Positions 52,820 through 64,000 of a stretch of DNA of 64,000 nt are shown piece by piece (within the stretch, counting starts at the first letter, position 1; every line of letters begins with the position of its first letter). A program made the translations under genes and the position numbers. The notes under the pieces are model-generated. The model saw only the letters and a list, made by a program, of their open reading frames with translations. It was not told where the DNA came from and ran no database searches. Source of the DNA: Enoplosus armatus (taxonomy: Eukaryota; Chordata; Actinopteri; Centrarchiformes; Enoplosidae); the NCBI RefSeq assembly GCF_043641665.1, contig NC_092180.1, positions 6,503,891-6,567,890 of the forward strand, written 5' to 3'.

Positions 52820-53554
52820 AGAGAGTGGGACACAGTGTGTACATGCATGCCTGTGAGAGGCTCAGCACTGATAGCGCCTGTGGGATGAGTCCGTGGGTGA
52901 CAGACATGCTAGAATTCGCCGCCATGCCACAGGATAATGCATCCCTCAGCAGGAATGTCTAGAATAACAACAACAACCACTGCCTGTATCACTACCTGGA
53001 CCTACTGTATGAAGGCAAAGAATTGCAGAAGTCTGAAAGGTAACAATGGCAGGAAGAGCGAGGCCTAAATCCCATTTGGTTAATGTACAAATGAGCGTTT
53101 GCATGCATTAGTCAAGAATATTAGAAGGCTTTGCTGAATACTAATTTCAAATCCACCCATGGATGCATTCAGAGTTCTGATATTTCTAAATGAAAAGACT
53201 TCTCCTCCACATCTTTAGTCAAGATGCAAGTCAAATGGTCTGGTCTACAATAAAACTGTTGCCTTCAAATGTTTAATACTGTGTCTCGTAAAAATACTTC
53301 AAAAACCACTGGTAATTAAACACTGTTGCAATCACATCTCTACCTTCGCCTGCATATCAAACTGGCACGTGTCCTCTTAATCTGTCCGGTGTGTCTGTGT
53401 GATAAAGGTGTGGTGTCAGTGCTGTGTATGTGAGTTGTGAGCCCAGACTGAGGGAGCACATGCAGCATGCTTGTCAGGAAGAGCAGCACTGGCCCTTACT
53501 GAATGGTGTGGCAACAAGCTTTGTCTGTGTGCCACCGATTGTTCTGATGTGCGA

Positions 53555-53557
<3 letters not shown>

Positions 53558-53590
<33 letters not shown>
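53558..53590. repeat. (GT)n microsatellite
   Basis: About 16 GT units, followed by a GTGCGTGCGCC stretch of alternating purine-pyrimidine. Confidence 0.92.
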
Positions 53591-53591
<1 letters not shown>

Positions 53592-53593
<2 letters not shown>

Positions 53594-54870
53594 GTGCGTG
53601 CGCCATGTTATTGTCTATGCCCACCAGCATGCTCAAACATGGGCATCTGTGTGGCATTTGTTTGCATTTTGATTTGCCCACAGAATTGCTTTTGTGTCTG
53701 AGTGTATGCACATTTGGTTGCGCTGCATGGAGAGGGGCTATCTGCTTGAGGAGAGAGGGGGAAGATGGGTAGTTTGGTCTGCCGGCACTTCAAAGCCGCC
53801 GTGGCTGGCTGATTGGCTGCCTGGCTCGCCAGCTGACTGAAAATCCCCTAAGGGCAAGCAGACCTAAGATTTGATTACATACCCAATAACATGAGCTTCG
53901 TATTTGCAATGTGAACAGCGCTCATAACTCGATTAGACAAGTGATTATCTTAGTGCAGCCAGATAGACACCAGTCAACGATGTCGAATGAGTGAAAGAGG
54001 CGGGCTTTGTAAGTTCTTCTTGTCAATCATTATATCCTTGAATAACAGAAGACAGACTTATGTGCAGAGCGATGCTTATGCAAATGAAAAACTATTATTT
54101 CCTTGCACACAATCCCTCCCATCCATCCTAACAATAAATCACTTTCACATCCATCACTTTTCCCCCCTTGTGCAACATTATAGCTTTTCACGACATCCTG
54201 TCACCATTTTCCAACCATAACAAAAACCATCTCAGCTCCCCTCTCCAGTCCTCAGACATATTTCTTGCCACTGTGACATATGCTCTCAGAGAGCGAGCTC
54301 TGTGTCTGTTTTTCTCCCAGCCCTGATTTTGAGCCAGTGGGATGATCATTAATTATCATGGAATGGGCTGCTAATGGTCGTCTGCGCCACTCTCCAACCC
54401 CGACCCCCACACAGTTCGCTCCCTGTCCTGGGTCTCCATGACGACCTGTAGCTGAGTGGCTAGGGGCCTTTTACTAGGAAGTAGATGAGGTATAATGATT
54501 GGAAGGCTGGCCTGACCCCTATGCTTCCTGTGCCACTTGACTAGGCATAGTGCTTATTAATGGACAATTTCTCTGGCACCTCACAATGGCCTTGATTTAC
54601 TAACTAGTTCAGAAGAGGCTGAATGGAGAGATCTTGCCAGACCATGCCAGGTTAAAGAATAGCCTGAGAGTGTTTCGGGGCGTGCCGGGTAAACTTTACT
54701 TTAAATTACTGCACAAGAGTCACTGGATTGTGCCAGAGCTGCCTGGCTAGTGCCTTGGACTGAGTCTAGAAGGACATTTCATTGTCCATCAAAACTAGTC
54801 ATTTTCACTTCTCATTTACATGAGTGGGATTTTTGCCTGTTGGCTGTTTCTTCTGTCAGACCACAATGTC
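53592..54870. other. Intronic, no gene seen; includes a possible conserved block
   Basis: Unique-looking sequence. The stretch at about 54330-54640 stands out by composition and is listed separately. Confidence 0.45.
54330..54640. promoter_or_regulatory. Possible conserved non-coding element
   Basis: Repeat-free text mixing homeobox-like cores (GATCATTAATTATCATGG, CTTATTAATGGACAATT) with CpG-containing sequence (GGTCGTCTGCGCC). This is typical in look of developmental CNEs in large introns, but unaligned. Confidence 0.22.
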
Positions 54871-55002
54871 TGCGATTAAACATCACCTGTATTGGCGCAA
54901 CATGACATTGAGAGGAGAAGCTGTTGGCTGCTTGCATGCGATTAAACATCACCTGTATTGGCGCAACATGATATTGAGAGGAGAAGCTGTTGGCTGCTTG
55001 CA
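54871..55002. repeat. 66-bp tandem duplication, two copies, 65 of 66 identical
   Basis: The unit starting TGCGATTAAACATCACCTG at 54871-54936 is repeated head to tail at 54937-55002. I see one difference, GACATTG versus GATATTG. The period of 66 is a multiple of three, so open frames run through both copies, but no known protein is recognised. The near identity points to a recent duplication. Confidence 0.96.
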
Positions 55003-58000
55003 TACGTCAAGCTGAAATGGAACAGTGGACAATATTAACATTTTGATTTTATCTAACATTTACCCACTGCCCGAGCGGGGACTTTTGCTCTTTTATCTCG
55101 TCATTTCACACAAATACAAAATGAATGCGCTCAGCTGCCTCCAAAAAGGAAATGATGAGCCTGGCCTGTATCCCATGACAACGTCGGGGAGCATATGGCA
55201 CACAACAAATTCAATATGAATTTAAATGATGCTCAAATTAAAATAAAACATCGGATGGGAAGCGTAAAGAAAAAAAGAAAAAGCATGTGTAGTTTTTCTG
55301 AGTGGATTTGAGATTTGTTTAATTTTCAGCTCACAAAACAATTCAAAATGCATCTGAAGCCGCCATCCTCTCCCGTTTTGTAAGCAAACTGCAGAGAGAG
55401 TGTGTCTGCTGCTAGATAGCAAGCTGACATTCTCAGCAAGGCCACTTGATGCCAGGAGATTAAAATCCCTTGTTTCCATGTACTCTCCTCTTGAAAGGGT
55501 TTTGTCATCCATGTGCACAAGGTTAAACATCTCCAGCACACCTCCGTGGCTGCCTGCGCAGAGATGATATTGCAGTTTTATTTACACTCTCATATCACAA
55601 TGGTTGCCTGCCTTCCTTCTGACATTTTCTAAGTGGAGATGGAGGGTATCCCAGCTCTGAGAATATAATTCTGGGCTAGATGAATCATTCCCCTTATTCT
55701 ATTTACACACCTTTTCAATGTCAAACAGCAGCCACTAGCCTCCCATCGTGGGCTGAACGGCCTTTTCCCCATATCAATGAGCGTTGTAGGGGATCAATAG
55801 GATGACAGGAAGACAGATCGCCTCGGGTGGAGAGGGGAGGACGCTCCCGTGAGGAAAAGGAAAACAAATTCCGATGGGCAATGCTCCCAACATCTGAAGC
55901 CCGAAACCCCCAACTGCCGTGTCCTATCTTCACTGCATCCTCTGTGTGGCGTTAACTCACTTTAGCATTCATCACAGGCACATACACACATATGTTAATC
56001 TAACACTGAGGTTTAGTCTCCACTGCATTCCTGTGAACCTCAGTTAAGAAAATGTCGCCAATTATTCAACATTCAATAGCAGTTGAGCAATTGTTTGTTC
56101 ATAGCACACTTGCCTGATAGTGCTCCATAGAGATACAGTGAGGTTTGACCATATGGTTAGCAGAGTGCAAGACCCCTGACTGAACCTAAAACCATTAAGG
56201 CCACAATTATGTTCCTTTCTCTATGCAAGTCATCACATCAGTGGCAATGGCATCATACTACTGAGCAGCATTACGGCATATAGTGCTTTCAACTACATTA
56301 ACGATATCACAAATACAGTAGAGGACATTTACAGTTGGAGCAGATAAGGATAATCCCACTGAAGTGGACAGGAAATATGATTTCTCCTCTATGAGTGTTG
56401 TAAACCTGTCCTTAATCTGTCAACTGGGAGTCTCACCACTCTCCACCACCCTTTTTCATTGATTTTTTTTTTTTATTGTACTCGGGTTTGACTGTGACAA
56501 TCCATGTCAGGGGGGATCCAAACAGGCTAGGGTCCTGGTGTTATGAGCCTGATGTGTTTGGCGGTGTCTTTGAAAGAAAATATACTACCTGTCATAGAGA
56601 CACTCAATACACAACGTGACTGAGGTTTAGAAAATAACAACAATTCTTCAGACGAACATGACTGCAGCCACCAAATATGAGGATGCTACTGTCAAAGCAA
56701 CTGCACCACAACCTACAGTAAGTCTCCTTAGCGGCAGATAATTCATCAATCATTGAATAGACAAACTCATTGGAGCACACGTAAAATAAGGAAACACAAC
56801 AGGTCACCAATCTATTGTTGGGTCATGACAGAATAATATTAAGACGAAAAGGATTAATGTTCCTTGCATAATATACATGTCTGCTCAGACCTTTCTACCT
56901 TAAATACAACCTGTTTTTATTCTGTTTTAGTGTTTGCCATAACCTGAGATAATGAGGCAGTGTGAATCTCCACAGTACAGCAGATACTGTGCTACACATC
57001 TAGGTCCCATTAGGTGACGCTCATGGTGAGAGGATTAGTGTCTTTCAAATTTACTATGTTTATATTATCCATAATCAGCTCATACACGTGATTAACAGTG
57101 TCACATGTATGTGCACTTTTGAAGTGGCTATACAACGTGGCAACTATTGTGCTATGCAATGCATTAAATCAAAGTCAAAGTTCAATCGTGTGCTAAAAAT
57201 GGAAACTTAAACCATTTTACTTTGTTCGGTGTTTTTATTTGGTTTGTAAATATCCTTTCCCCCATATTGTGTGTTCTCCTGATTTAGCCTTCTGCTTAAA
57301 CATTACTATTAAATTATTCATAGATATCAAACTAAAATGTAATAGATGGGGTAGCATCTGATAGATGATCGTGTTTCTGCATTTTTAGATAAAACTATTT
57401 TGCAAATCAAACTGGCCTTGGAAAAGTTGTAACAATGAACAGGACAAATAATTCAGTTGACTGGCATCCACACGATCAGTGAAGGCTGGGGACTGCTGTT
57501 AAATTGTGTCTACTGATTTTGTGCGCTATGGTGTGCAACGATGTATTTTTTCTTTTAGTGTGGATTCTCGGGCTTATAGATGTAAATAAAAACGTATGAT
57601 AAACTATAGATGTTGGGTATGGCATCTTTACACTGTAGTCTGAGCCAACATTAAAGGGTTAAGCTTGACAGGCTTGTGTTTAGGGACTGTTATCTCGGAT
57701 CAAATGACAGATGCAATAATGAAGTGACAATCAAACAAGAAGTAATATTAATAAAACAAGCCTTTTCCCACTGTGCATGCAAAACAGTGTCAAGAATAGC
57801 TTGTATGCACTCCATTGTATTCTCAGTATCTCTACAGAATTTATTTGTCATTCATTTGTCATTGTCTGTTGGTTTATGTCAGGAGAAACAAAACAATGTC
57901 CATATCTAAACCAGATAACAGCAACTGCTACAAAACAGGAAACCAAACACACTCAACTATTCAACAATGTTCTTTCTCCGGCAGGTGGATCTGTCTGTCT

Positions 58001-58101
58001 GATGATGACTGTTAAGGTGCTGCAGGCTGTGTGGCCAGCGCCATGATGATGTATGCACACCTGCCATGGCTCCTGGCTAGAAGTCTCACAGCTGAAACAG
58101 T
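55003..58101. other. Intronic, no gene seen
   Basis: Unique-looking AT-rich sequence with a T-run near 56465. No coding signature, long repeat or transposon end recognised. Confidence 0.5.
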
Positions 58102-58150
58102 GGGGAGAAGGCGGGGAGGGGAGGGGAAAGAGGGGAGGGGAAGGGAAGGG
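58102..58150 (+). repeat. G-rich purine tract with strong G-quadruplex potential
   Basis: On the plus strand five GGGG runs and two GGG runs follow one another with loops of 1-4 purines (for example CGGGGAGGGGAGGGG). Purine bias continues to about 58250. The gene is on the minus strand, so the G-rich strand is the non-template strand's complement and the nascent RNA would be C-rich. Confidence 0.85.
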
Positions 58151-58250
58151 TAGGACAGGATGGTGGTAGGGAAGAGGGGGACAAGGAGAGAGGGGTAGAC
58201 GCCTTGAGGGGCAATGCTGGGGGGAGGGGAAGAGAAAGCAAAAGAGCTAG

Positions 58251-60466
58251 AGAGCTGTATCCATTATTAATGGTAGTTTGGTGTATGGAGAAAGGGATCT
58301 AATGTGGCCGTCAAGGTTGTAGTGCGTGTGTAATCGACATAGACGGATTCTCTCACTGTGCCTCTTAAGTCTTTCCCATTTCCTATTCTCCTCTGCACAC
58401 CATCTTTCTCTTCTTTCCCAGTACATCCTCCCACTCTTTCTCAGAACAAGAAATGTATTGGCCAGAGATTATCCACACACAACAGGTTGCACAAAAGAGC
58501 CACACTAAAGGAAATTAGCGTTCATGATTTGATGAAGGGATTAGTCGAGACAAAGGTGAATACAATAAAATGGAATTAGAGCTTCATTGGAAATGTTGCC
58601 AATAAAGCTCTGATTCCAGTGTGCGAATGCATTTCATCTGATTTCATATTCAGTCACTAACACCAGTGTTCCTTGTGGGGGCAATAAAAGCTATTGTCAA
58701 AAATATTCACACTGAGCATATTCTTCAAGAAATAATCTGCTAATGAGCACAAGTGGCAAAAATGTCCAATACATTTCTCAAGGAATATTTCACGGTGTGA
58801 CTATGATGCAGGCAACTTCACTGTCCAAGGGCTTGTTTATGTATTGGATTCTTTATTTCCGTCATATCCACTCGTCCTGCTGTGGGGTTTGATTTTTAAT
58901 GGAAGCTCAACACTTATGTGGTTCAATTGGTTCCCCAGACTGGTAAGACTAGAAGGATGTTTGGAACAATGGAAATCGGGAAAAGGACATAATGTACCAT
59001 AGGGTACTGAGGAACCCATTGAACCACAACTGTGCAATGCCATATGGAAATAAATTAAACACTAAAGATAGTTAAAACTAATCTCTGTGGTTGCAGGTAC
59101 ATGGAAAGAAGCCCTTTGGCCCGATACCAGCTGGGGTGGAAAAATAGCCACGCCACCATGACGAATCTAATACAATTACACACATCGAGGTGTTGGGGGG
59201 TTGACAGAGAATGATGAAGCCAACATCAAACACAGTGTTGATAAATGGAAAGCAGGGAGCGGCTGACCAGAGGAGGAGTCGGAGGGGGGAGGGCGGTGGA
59301 AGGAGAAGGAGGGTATGGCTGTTATTGATTGTACTGCCTGTGTTCTCGTTGTGAGGAGGATGACGAGGGGAGGGAGGGCGATGTGTGAAGAATGGAGGGT
59401 AGGGTTCGCCCTGCGGGCAGCAGTTAAAGCCTTGTGCCCCCTGAGAACACACCAACTAGCCTCCAATGAGCTGCCCATTGGTCACACTGAATGTTTGATT
59501 GACACACACAACCAGTTACTACTGCTAACACCCTATCCGACCCATCCCCCTCAAACAAACACAACAATGCATCCAGGGCTGATTGAAATTCAAAAGCGAG
59601 CCTTGACGCCACAGGCAAAGACAGTGATGGGCAGAAGGGGGGTGGCAGTTGTGGCTCACAAGGGTCCTATAAAAAACAGATGCTAAATCACTTAACAACT
59701 CCTAAATTAGTTGCTTGCGAATCTGCCGGGACATGGGGAACCAAACAGTGTGTGGACACAGCCTGAATGGGTGGGGTAGTGCGATGACTCTTGGTGTGAA
59801 CATATCACTTGAGTACAGTCACTGTCACTTGGGTAAATGGACTACAACAAAGGGAAGATGGCCTCACTGGAGCACATTTCTTCACATGCCACCATGCAAA
59901 CACTACAAACTGCATTAAATATCATTAGAGACAAGAAAGCCAATATAGGAAATGCATGGCGAAAGTGACAGTGGCATTAGTTGACAAAGCTCCACTCTGA
60001 AGGACTACCCCAACTCTCATCACCTGAGCACCCAAAATCAATTTATCGGAAACTAGGACATGAGCGGCTGGTGACCCACGGTGCCATGCGTGCATCTCAT
60101 TTTCTCTAGGGGAGGCTTTGCTGCAGGATTTATCGCCCGCCTGATCTCATTTCCTAGTCATATGCTAGTAAATCCCAGGTAAGGCAGACATTTGGGATGA
60201 TACAGGGAGTGTGGCCAGCCCACTCAGATTGGACTCCTGGAATTAATCTGTGAAAATCCTCAATGCTAACCTGCTTAGTTGTCACTTAATCTAGGGTAAA
60301 CCAAATATCAATTACACTAAGCACAAAATGTGGGCCAGATAACCACTGATCCCCTACCCAACAATGAAACCAATGGTAATTTGAAAACTGGTTCATTTGA
60401 TTATTAGTGTATAATTGGTAAACACTACCTTAAAGCAGATGCTCATGGAAGAAAAAGCTAATGGCT
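58251..60466. other. Intronic, no gene seen
   Basis: Unique-looking sequence. The purine-rich patch at 59270-59400 and the segment at 60050-60190 are compositionally distinct but not coding. Confidence 0.45.
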
Positions 60467-60487
60467 GGGGGGGGGGGGGGGGGGGGG
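60467..60487. repeat. G21 homopolymer
   Basis: Twenty-one consecutive G, the second long G-run of this intron. Confidence 0.9.
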
Positions 60488-60831
60488 AGTTGGCATTACT
60501 GCAACACACGCACATTGAATTTTGTCTAATGAGTAGTGGGATTTTAAGTAGACACTAGATAACCTAGATCCCAACTACATTACCAATCTTCTCTGAATGC
60601 AGGTCAGTTTAAATACGCTTATGGCCTACACTCAAGGACAAAACAACTTTCCCCTGGAGGGCTTCTCAGGTGACAACTTAAGTAACACTGTCTGGCTTTG
60701 AGTCATGCCTGCATTCCACAGAGAAAAAGGAGCACATTGCTGCCAGGTGAGGTTAGCTAATAGTAAACAGGTTGACACTGAGGACTGTCATTGGTTTCAC
60801 ACACACGATACTGCATACAATAACACAACAG

Positions 60832-61283
60832 TAGCCACGTTTCCATAAAGGTGTTTTTATGCAGGTATCACATTAGAAAAGCTGTATGGAAACGGCAAAA
60901 TTTGATAAAACTTCCTCAATTGCGCAAACGTTTTCACGCTCACATGAGGTGGCTTTTGTCTTTGTCAAAAAAGACTTAAATGGGATATGGAAACGCCTTT
61001 GCCCGAGGACCTTTCTCTATTAGATGGGTTAGATGGCCAAGGCGACTTGTTTTGTTTTCGGTTTGTAACCTCTACTTCTTCTACTCTGTTACTGGTGGAT
61101 TACAGCCATGCGTTAAGTGTAGCCTTTACCGCCAACTTCTGACAAAACTACGCTTTGCAACAAGCCCAGTTTTTATACACTCCAAACCAGTTGATGGAAA
61201 CGTGCCTTATTCGCATTTCTTTTTTGCAACATTTCTAAAGTTTGCTTAAAAAAACGCTTGACAATTTAATGGGAACATGACTA
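60832..61283. mobile_element. Probable MITE with TAG(C/T)CA(C/T)GTT(T/C)CCAT ends
   Basis: The left end TAGCCACGTTTCCAT is matched by the reverse complement of the right end, TAGTCATGTTCCCAT, at 12 of 15 positions. Internal blocks such as GATAAAACTTCCTCAATTGC and ATATGGAAACGCCTTTGCCC and a further TGATGGAAACGTGCC are characteristic of a short non-autonomous DNA element common in teleosts. The interior of about 450 bp has no transposase. Superfamily and target duplication were not resolved. Confidence 0.6.
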
Positions 61284-61934
61284 GTGGGTGACGTGTTTGT
61301 TCCCTCAATCTTTTCCATCACACACTTTCATACAGGTGCTATATGTTTCAATGCAATGCAAACCTGCATTAGGCGGTCATGGATTCAAACTGTGAGCTCA
61401 AATTTCAACCAAACTGGGTCAGTTAGGACATGGCCAAAACAGTGCCCTCCCCCCCAAAAAATGCAATGAAATACAGCCTCATTAGCTACTTTTTTGAACA
61501 CACCTACTGTATGCAACCTTTGAGCTATTTTTGACTAACCAAGAAAAGTCTGCTTGCATCACCCAACCTAGTTTGGTCAATTAGGAACACAATGAGCATC
61601 CTGCACGCTCCTGTGTGAGTACAGTTCATTTCCTGCCTTTATTGTTACAAGTGCTGGGCTCATTCAAAAGTGGATGAAATGGGGGGAGGCCCAGACACTA
61701 TTTACTCAGCAGGGAGAGACATGAGTCCCTGGCTTCCTAATGGCTTCCTGCATTTCACACTATTGTTTCCCCTCAGGAAATCTTATCAATACAGACTGCC
61801 ACTGCATTGACCAGAAAACCCACAACACACGGACCCAGTGCTTTAATTAAGTATCCTTGAATGGGAGGTGACTTTTTTTGTTCCTTTGACTAAAAATATT
61901 TTTGAAGATGTTATATGATCTATATCAATTTAAT
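61284..61934. other. Intronic, no gene seen
   Basis: Unique-looking spacer between two repeat-derived segments. Contains a C-run near 61449 and nothing coding. Confidence 0.45.
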
Positions 61935-62535
61935 TTCCAAAGAGGTAATACTGTACGGTGTTTAACCTAGCTTAACACAGAACGAAAGCAAGTCAAAACA
62001 GCTGGCCAAGCTCCATCAAAAAGGTACATTACAGCTCCATAGCCGTCATATTTACAGGTCATGTGTGTCTGTTCAACATGTTAAAAGAAAGAAAACAAGG
62101 CATAGTATATGAAAGAGCAGTTAGCTTACGTGCTGGCGCTACTTTTTAACCAACAACTGGGCCCAGAGGCTGCACACAGCATCAGAGAAGTCCTGTCCTG
62201 ACTGTGAAGATGCCAGTTTTCACACATTTTGGTACCTTTGAACAAAGTCCAGCTGACTCTTTGATGTACTGGTGACTAGCTTTCTTGCTAAAAAAAAAAT
62301 AGACAATGCACCGGTAAAAAAAGAAAGTTTTCGAGATGCTCATCCTTTTAACTTTTGAGAGAGACTTGCCGTTTGCCCCTGCTTCTAGCATCTGTGATAC
62401 GCTACGCTATATTCATCAAAGCACAATCTCCATATTAAATGCAAAGAAATTAAATTGTTATTGATCTTCAAACTCAAACTCTTGGTAAGACAACATATAA
62501 GTGAATTTCCCAAAATGTCAGAGTATTCCTTTAAG
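61935..62535. repeat. Degenerate teleost repeat ending in ATTTCCCAAAATGTCAGAGT
   Basis: The right part, CAAACTCAAACTCTTGGTAA, then AAGTGAATTTCCCAAAATGT and ATTCCTTTAA, matches the end of a very common fish repeat (intact form close to TTTCCCAAAATGTCGAACTA then TTCCTTTAA). Upstream, CTCCATCAAAAAGGTACATT and ACAGCTCCATAGCCGTC also look familiar from this family. A weakly matching inverted end (AAAGAGGTAATACTG) near 61936 suggests a roughly 600-bp non-autonomous DNA element. The left boundary is uncertain. Confidence 0.5.
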
Positions 62536-64000
62536 AGCATTTCGATGACCTGGTAAATTAGATGAGACATATGAGCACAGGATGATAATGGAACAAAACT
62601 CAACTGTAGATAGCATTTCCCAAACACAGGATGATACAATGTCTTAATCAAGGCCAAGAAGCCTTCACATCTTCACTCAGTTATATTTCTGATGTTACAT
62701 ATGAGAAGGGGTTAACACAGTTGAGCTTCTACAGCATGCACATGAACCACAAGTATGTGTGGGACTAGCAGAAACACAGCCCATAAAATCCACACTCAAC
62801 CTCTGTATAGCACGCAAGGAATGTTCTCTGAGCGCTTCACTATCAGCGTTGAGCCAGGAGGGGCTATCCTCGCCTCTCCTTTGAAGTCTGTGTGGGAGAA
62901 TGGCAAAATGGTAAAGGGGCAGTAATAGTGAGGTAGAGCCAAGAGGCTAGCTATTGCGAGGTCAGCCAATTTCTTTCTCATTAGAAATTAATTACCGACG
63001 TAGCCAGTGTGGGGGCAGAGCCATGGCGTCGCTAGGCATCCCATGCATCGCCCCACAGGGAGCACTTGAACCCCTGACCCCCCCACCACGGTCGTTTGGG
63101 GCCAAAAGGGGTGCGTGACATGGCCCTGGCCCAGAGACACTGCCCCGCCAGGCTGGGAATGCAGTGGCACTGTGGGGGGATTGGGAGAGGGACAAAGAGG
63201 GGAAGAGGGACTCCACTGATTCAGGACTCATTGGGTTAGAGAGCTTCATTATTAAGTCCCCTGTCACTCTGCAACAAAAAGCACCCCACCGGCTAGCAGT
63301 GGCTAATAAAACCACCACCCTTTATAACTCAAGACCATTTCTGACATCTTCTTTTGAGGAGACATGAAAGTGTGCAACTTGGTGCCCGGCTTTATGAAAG
63401 TATTCACATCTTTCAGCTGAATGAACTGTTGCTTCACGCCAAACATGGACCGGTGAGGAGTGCCAAAAACTGACTTGAATTAAGCTGCTTTCACACCTGC
63501 TTAATTAGATAATGTTGGGTGAATTTTCATTTAGACTTGCTACACTTCACTACAATATTATACGGCATATGGCATAAACAGACTGCAGGACATATTTGAG
63601 GATCTTGCTGCGTGCGTGTGTGAGTGTGTGTGTGCGTGTGTGTGCGTGTGAGCGTATGCGCGCATGTGCTCTTTGAGTGAATTTGTTCAGCAGGTGTCCT
63701 GAAAGCTTGAATGACATGCTTATGCACTCAGGGCTAATTCAGACCTCTCCAGGTAAATGAAGTATGAAAGCAGAAAAAGCTTTTTGCTTTTCTCCCCAGC
63801 CAGTAATTCAACATTTGGATTGTTGGTTGCAGAGAAAAGGTTATACAAGAACTCACTGTCCTTCACCAGAGACACATACATATTTACATTCTGAATTATA
63901 GTTATTCCAGCTCCAGTCCCTATTGTTCACGTTGAAAAGGTAATTACTGATGATTTTTCACGTTTCATTTTGGAAAACAATACTTCTTCCTACCAAATAA
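62536..64000. other. Intronic, no gene seen
   Basis: Unique-looking sequence. 62980-63320 is GC-richer with several CpGs next to a GAAATTAATTACCG core, and could be regulatory, but it is not an exon I can support. The window ends inside the intron. Confidence 0.45.
63611..63667. repeat. Imperfect (TG)n with GCGCGC, alternating purine-pyrimidine
   Basis: About 57 bases of GTGTG units broken by GC steps, ending in GTATGCGCGCATGTGC, a strong Z-DNA-type pattern. Confidence 0.85.

Larger units (their letters stand above)
22202..64000 (-). other. neo1: Upstream (5') intron of neogenin, partial, at least 41.8 kb
   Basis: Everything upstream of the exon on its strand is inferred to be one intron, probably intron 1, running past the window edge. 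I looked on the minus strand for an exon with a signal peptide ending in a phase-1 donor, and for a CpG-rich promoter, and found neither. Repeats and candidate regulatory blocks inside it are listed separately. A nested gene on either strand cannot be excluded, but no open frame shows a recognisable domain. Confidence 0.75.

Noticed and set aside
62992..63318. GC-richer minus-strand frame considered as neogenin exon 1
   Set aside because: It lacks a hydrophobic signal-peptide core followed by a phase-1 donor, and there is no CpG-island promoter around it.
1..64000. CRISPR arrays, operons, phage or insertion sequences
   Set aside because: No spaced direct repeats of CRISPR form, no gene-dense organisation and no ribosome-binding-site pattern. 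The window is vertebrate intronic DNA.

Overview
The window looks like nuclear DNA of a bony fish, probably a percomorph teleost. The evidence is one vertebrate-type exon with canonical splice sites inside about 63.7 kb of AT-leaning non-coding DNA. That DNA is rich in (CA/TG)n microsatellites and carries several degenerate interspersed repeats of types I know from percomorph genomes. No bacterial or phage gene organisation, CRISPR array, rRNA or intact tRNA is visible.

The only coding sequence I can support is one exon on the minus strand (22201 down to 21878, 324 nt). It encodes the first immunoglobulin domain of neogenin (neo1), the netrin/RGM receptor and paralogue of DCC. The acceptor has a strong polypyrimidine tract, the donor is GTAAGG, and both flanking introns are phase 1. 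The rest of the window is then intron of this gene, assuming no nested gene: 22202-64000 is the upstream intron (at least 41.8 kb, exon 1 not seen) and 1-21877 is the downstream intron (at least 21.9 kb, the Ig2 exon not seen).

Layout by coordinate. 1-21877 holds mostly unique sequence, a 24-bp perfect palindrome (3872), a degenerate TGCAAC-type repeat (5217-5525), a 14-bp-arm hairpin (14021), a probable hAT-related fragment (16709 to about 17775), a MITE-like element with GGGCAATAT ends (18669-18960) and a possible conserved non-coding block (19530-19690). 21878-22201 is the exon. 22202-34430 is nearly featureless. 34434-39595 and 49195-53591 are two clusters of long dinucleotide arrays, with a repeat of a widespread teleost family (40713-40941) between them and a probable tRNA-derived SINE (about 51215-51470) inside the second. 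54871-55002 is a near-perfect 66-bp tandem duplication. 58102-58150 is a G-rich, quadruplex-prone purine tract. 60832-61283 is a probable MITE and about 61935-62535 another degenerate repeat.

The non-coding points most worth following are the recent 66-bp duplication, the RFX X-box-like motifs (best at 39115), the perfect palindromes and the possible conserved non-coding blocks. I found no evidence of a novel multi-gene system. This is a large-intron segment of a developmental receptor gene.
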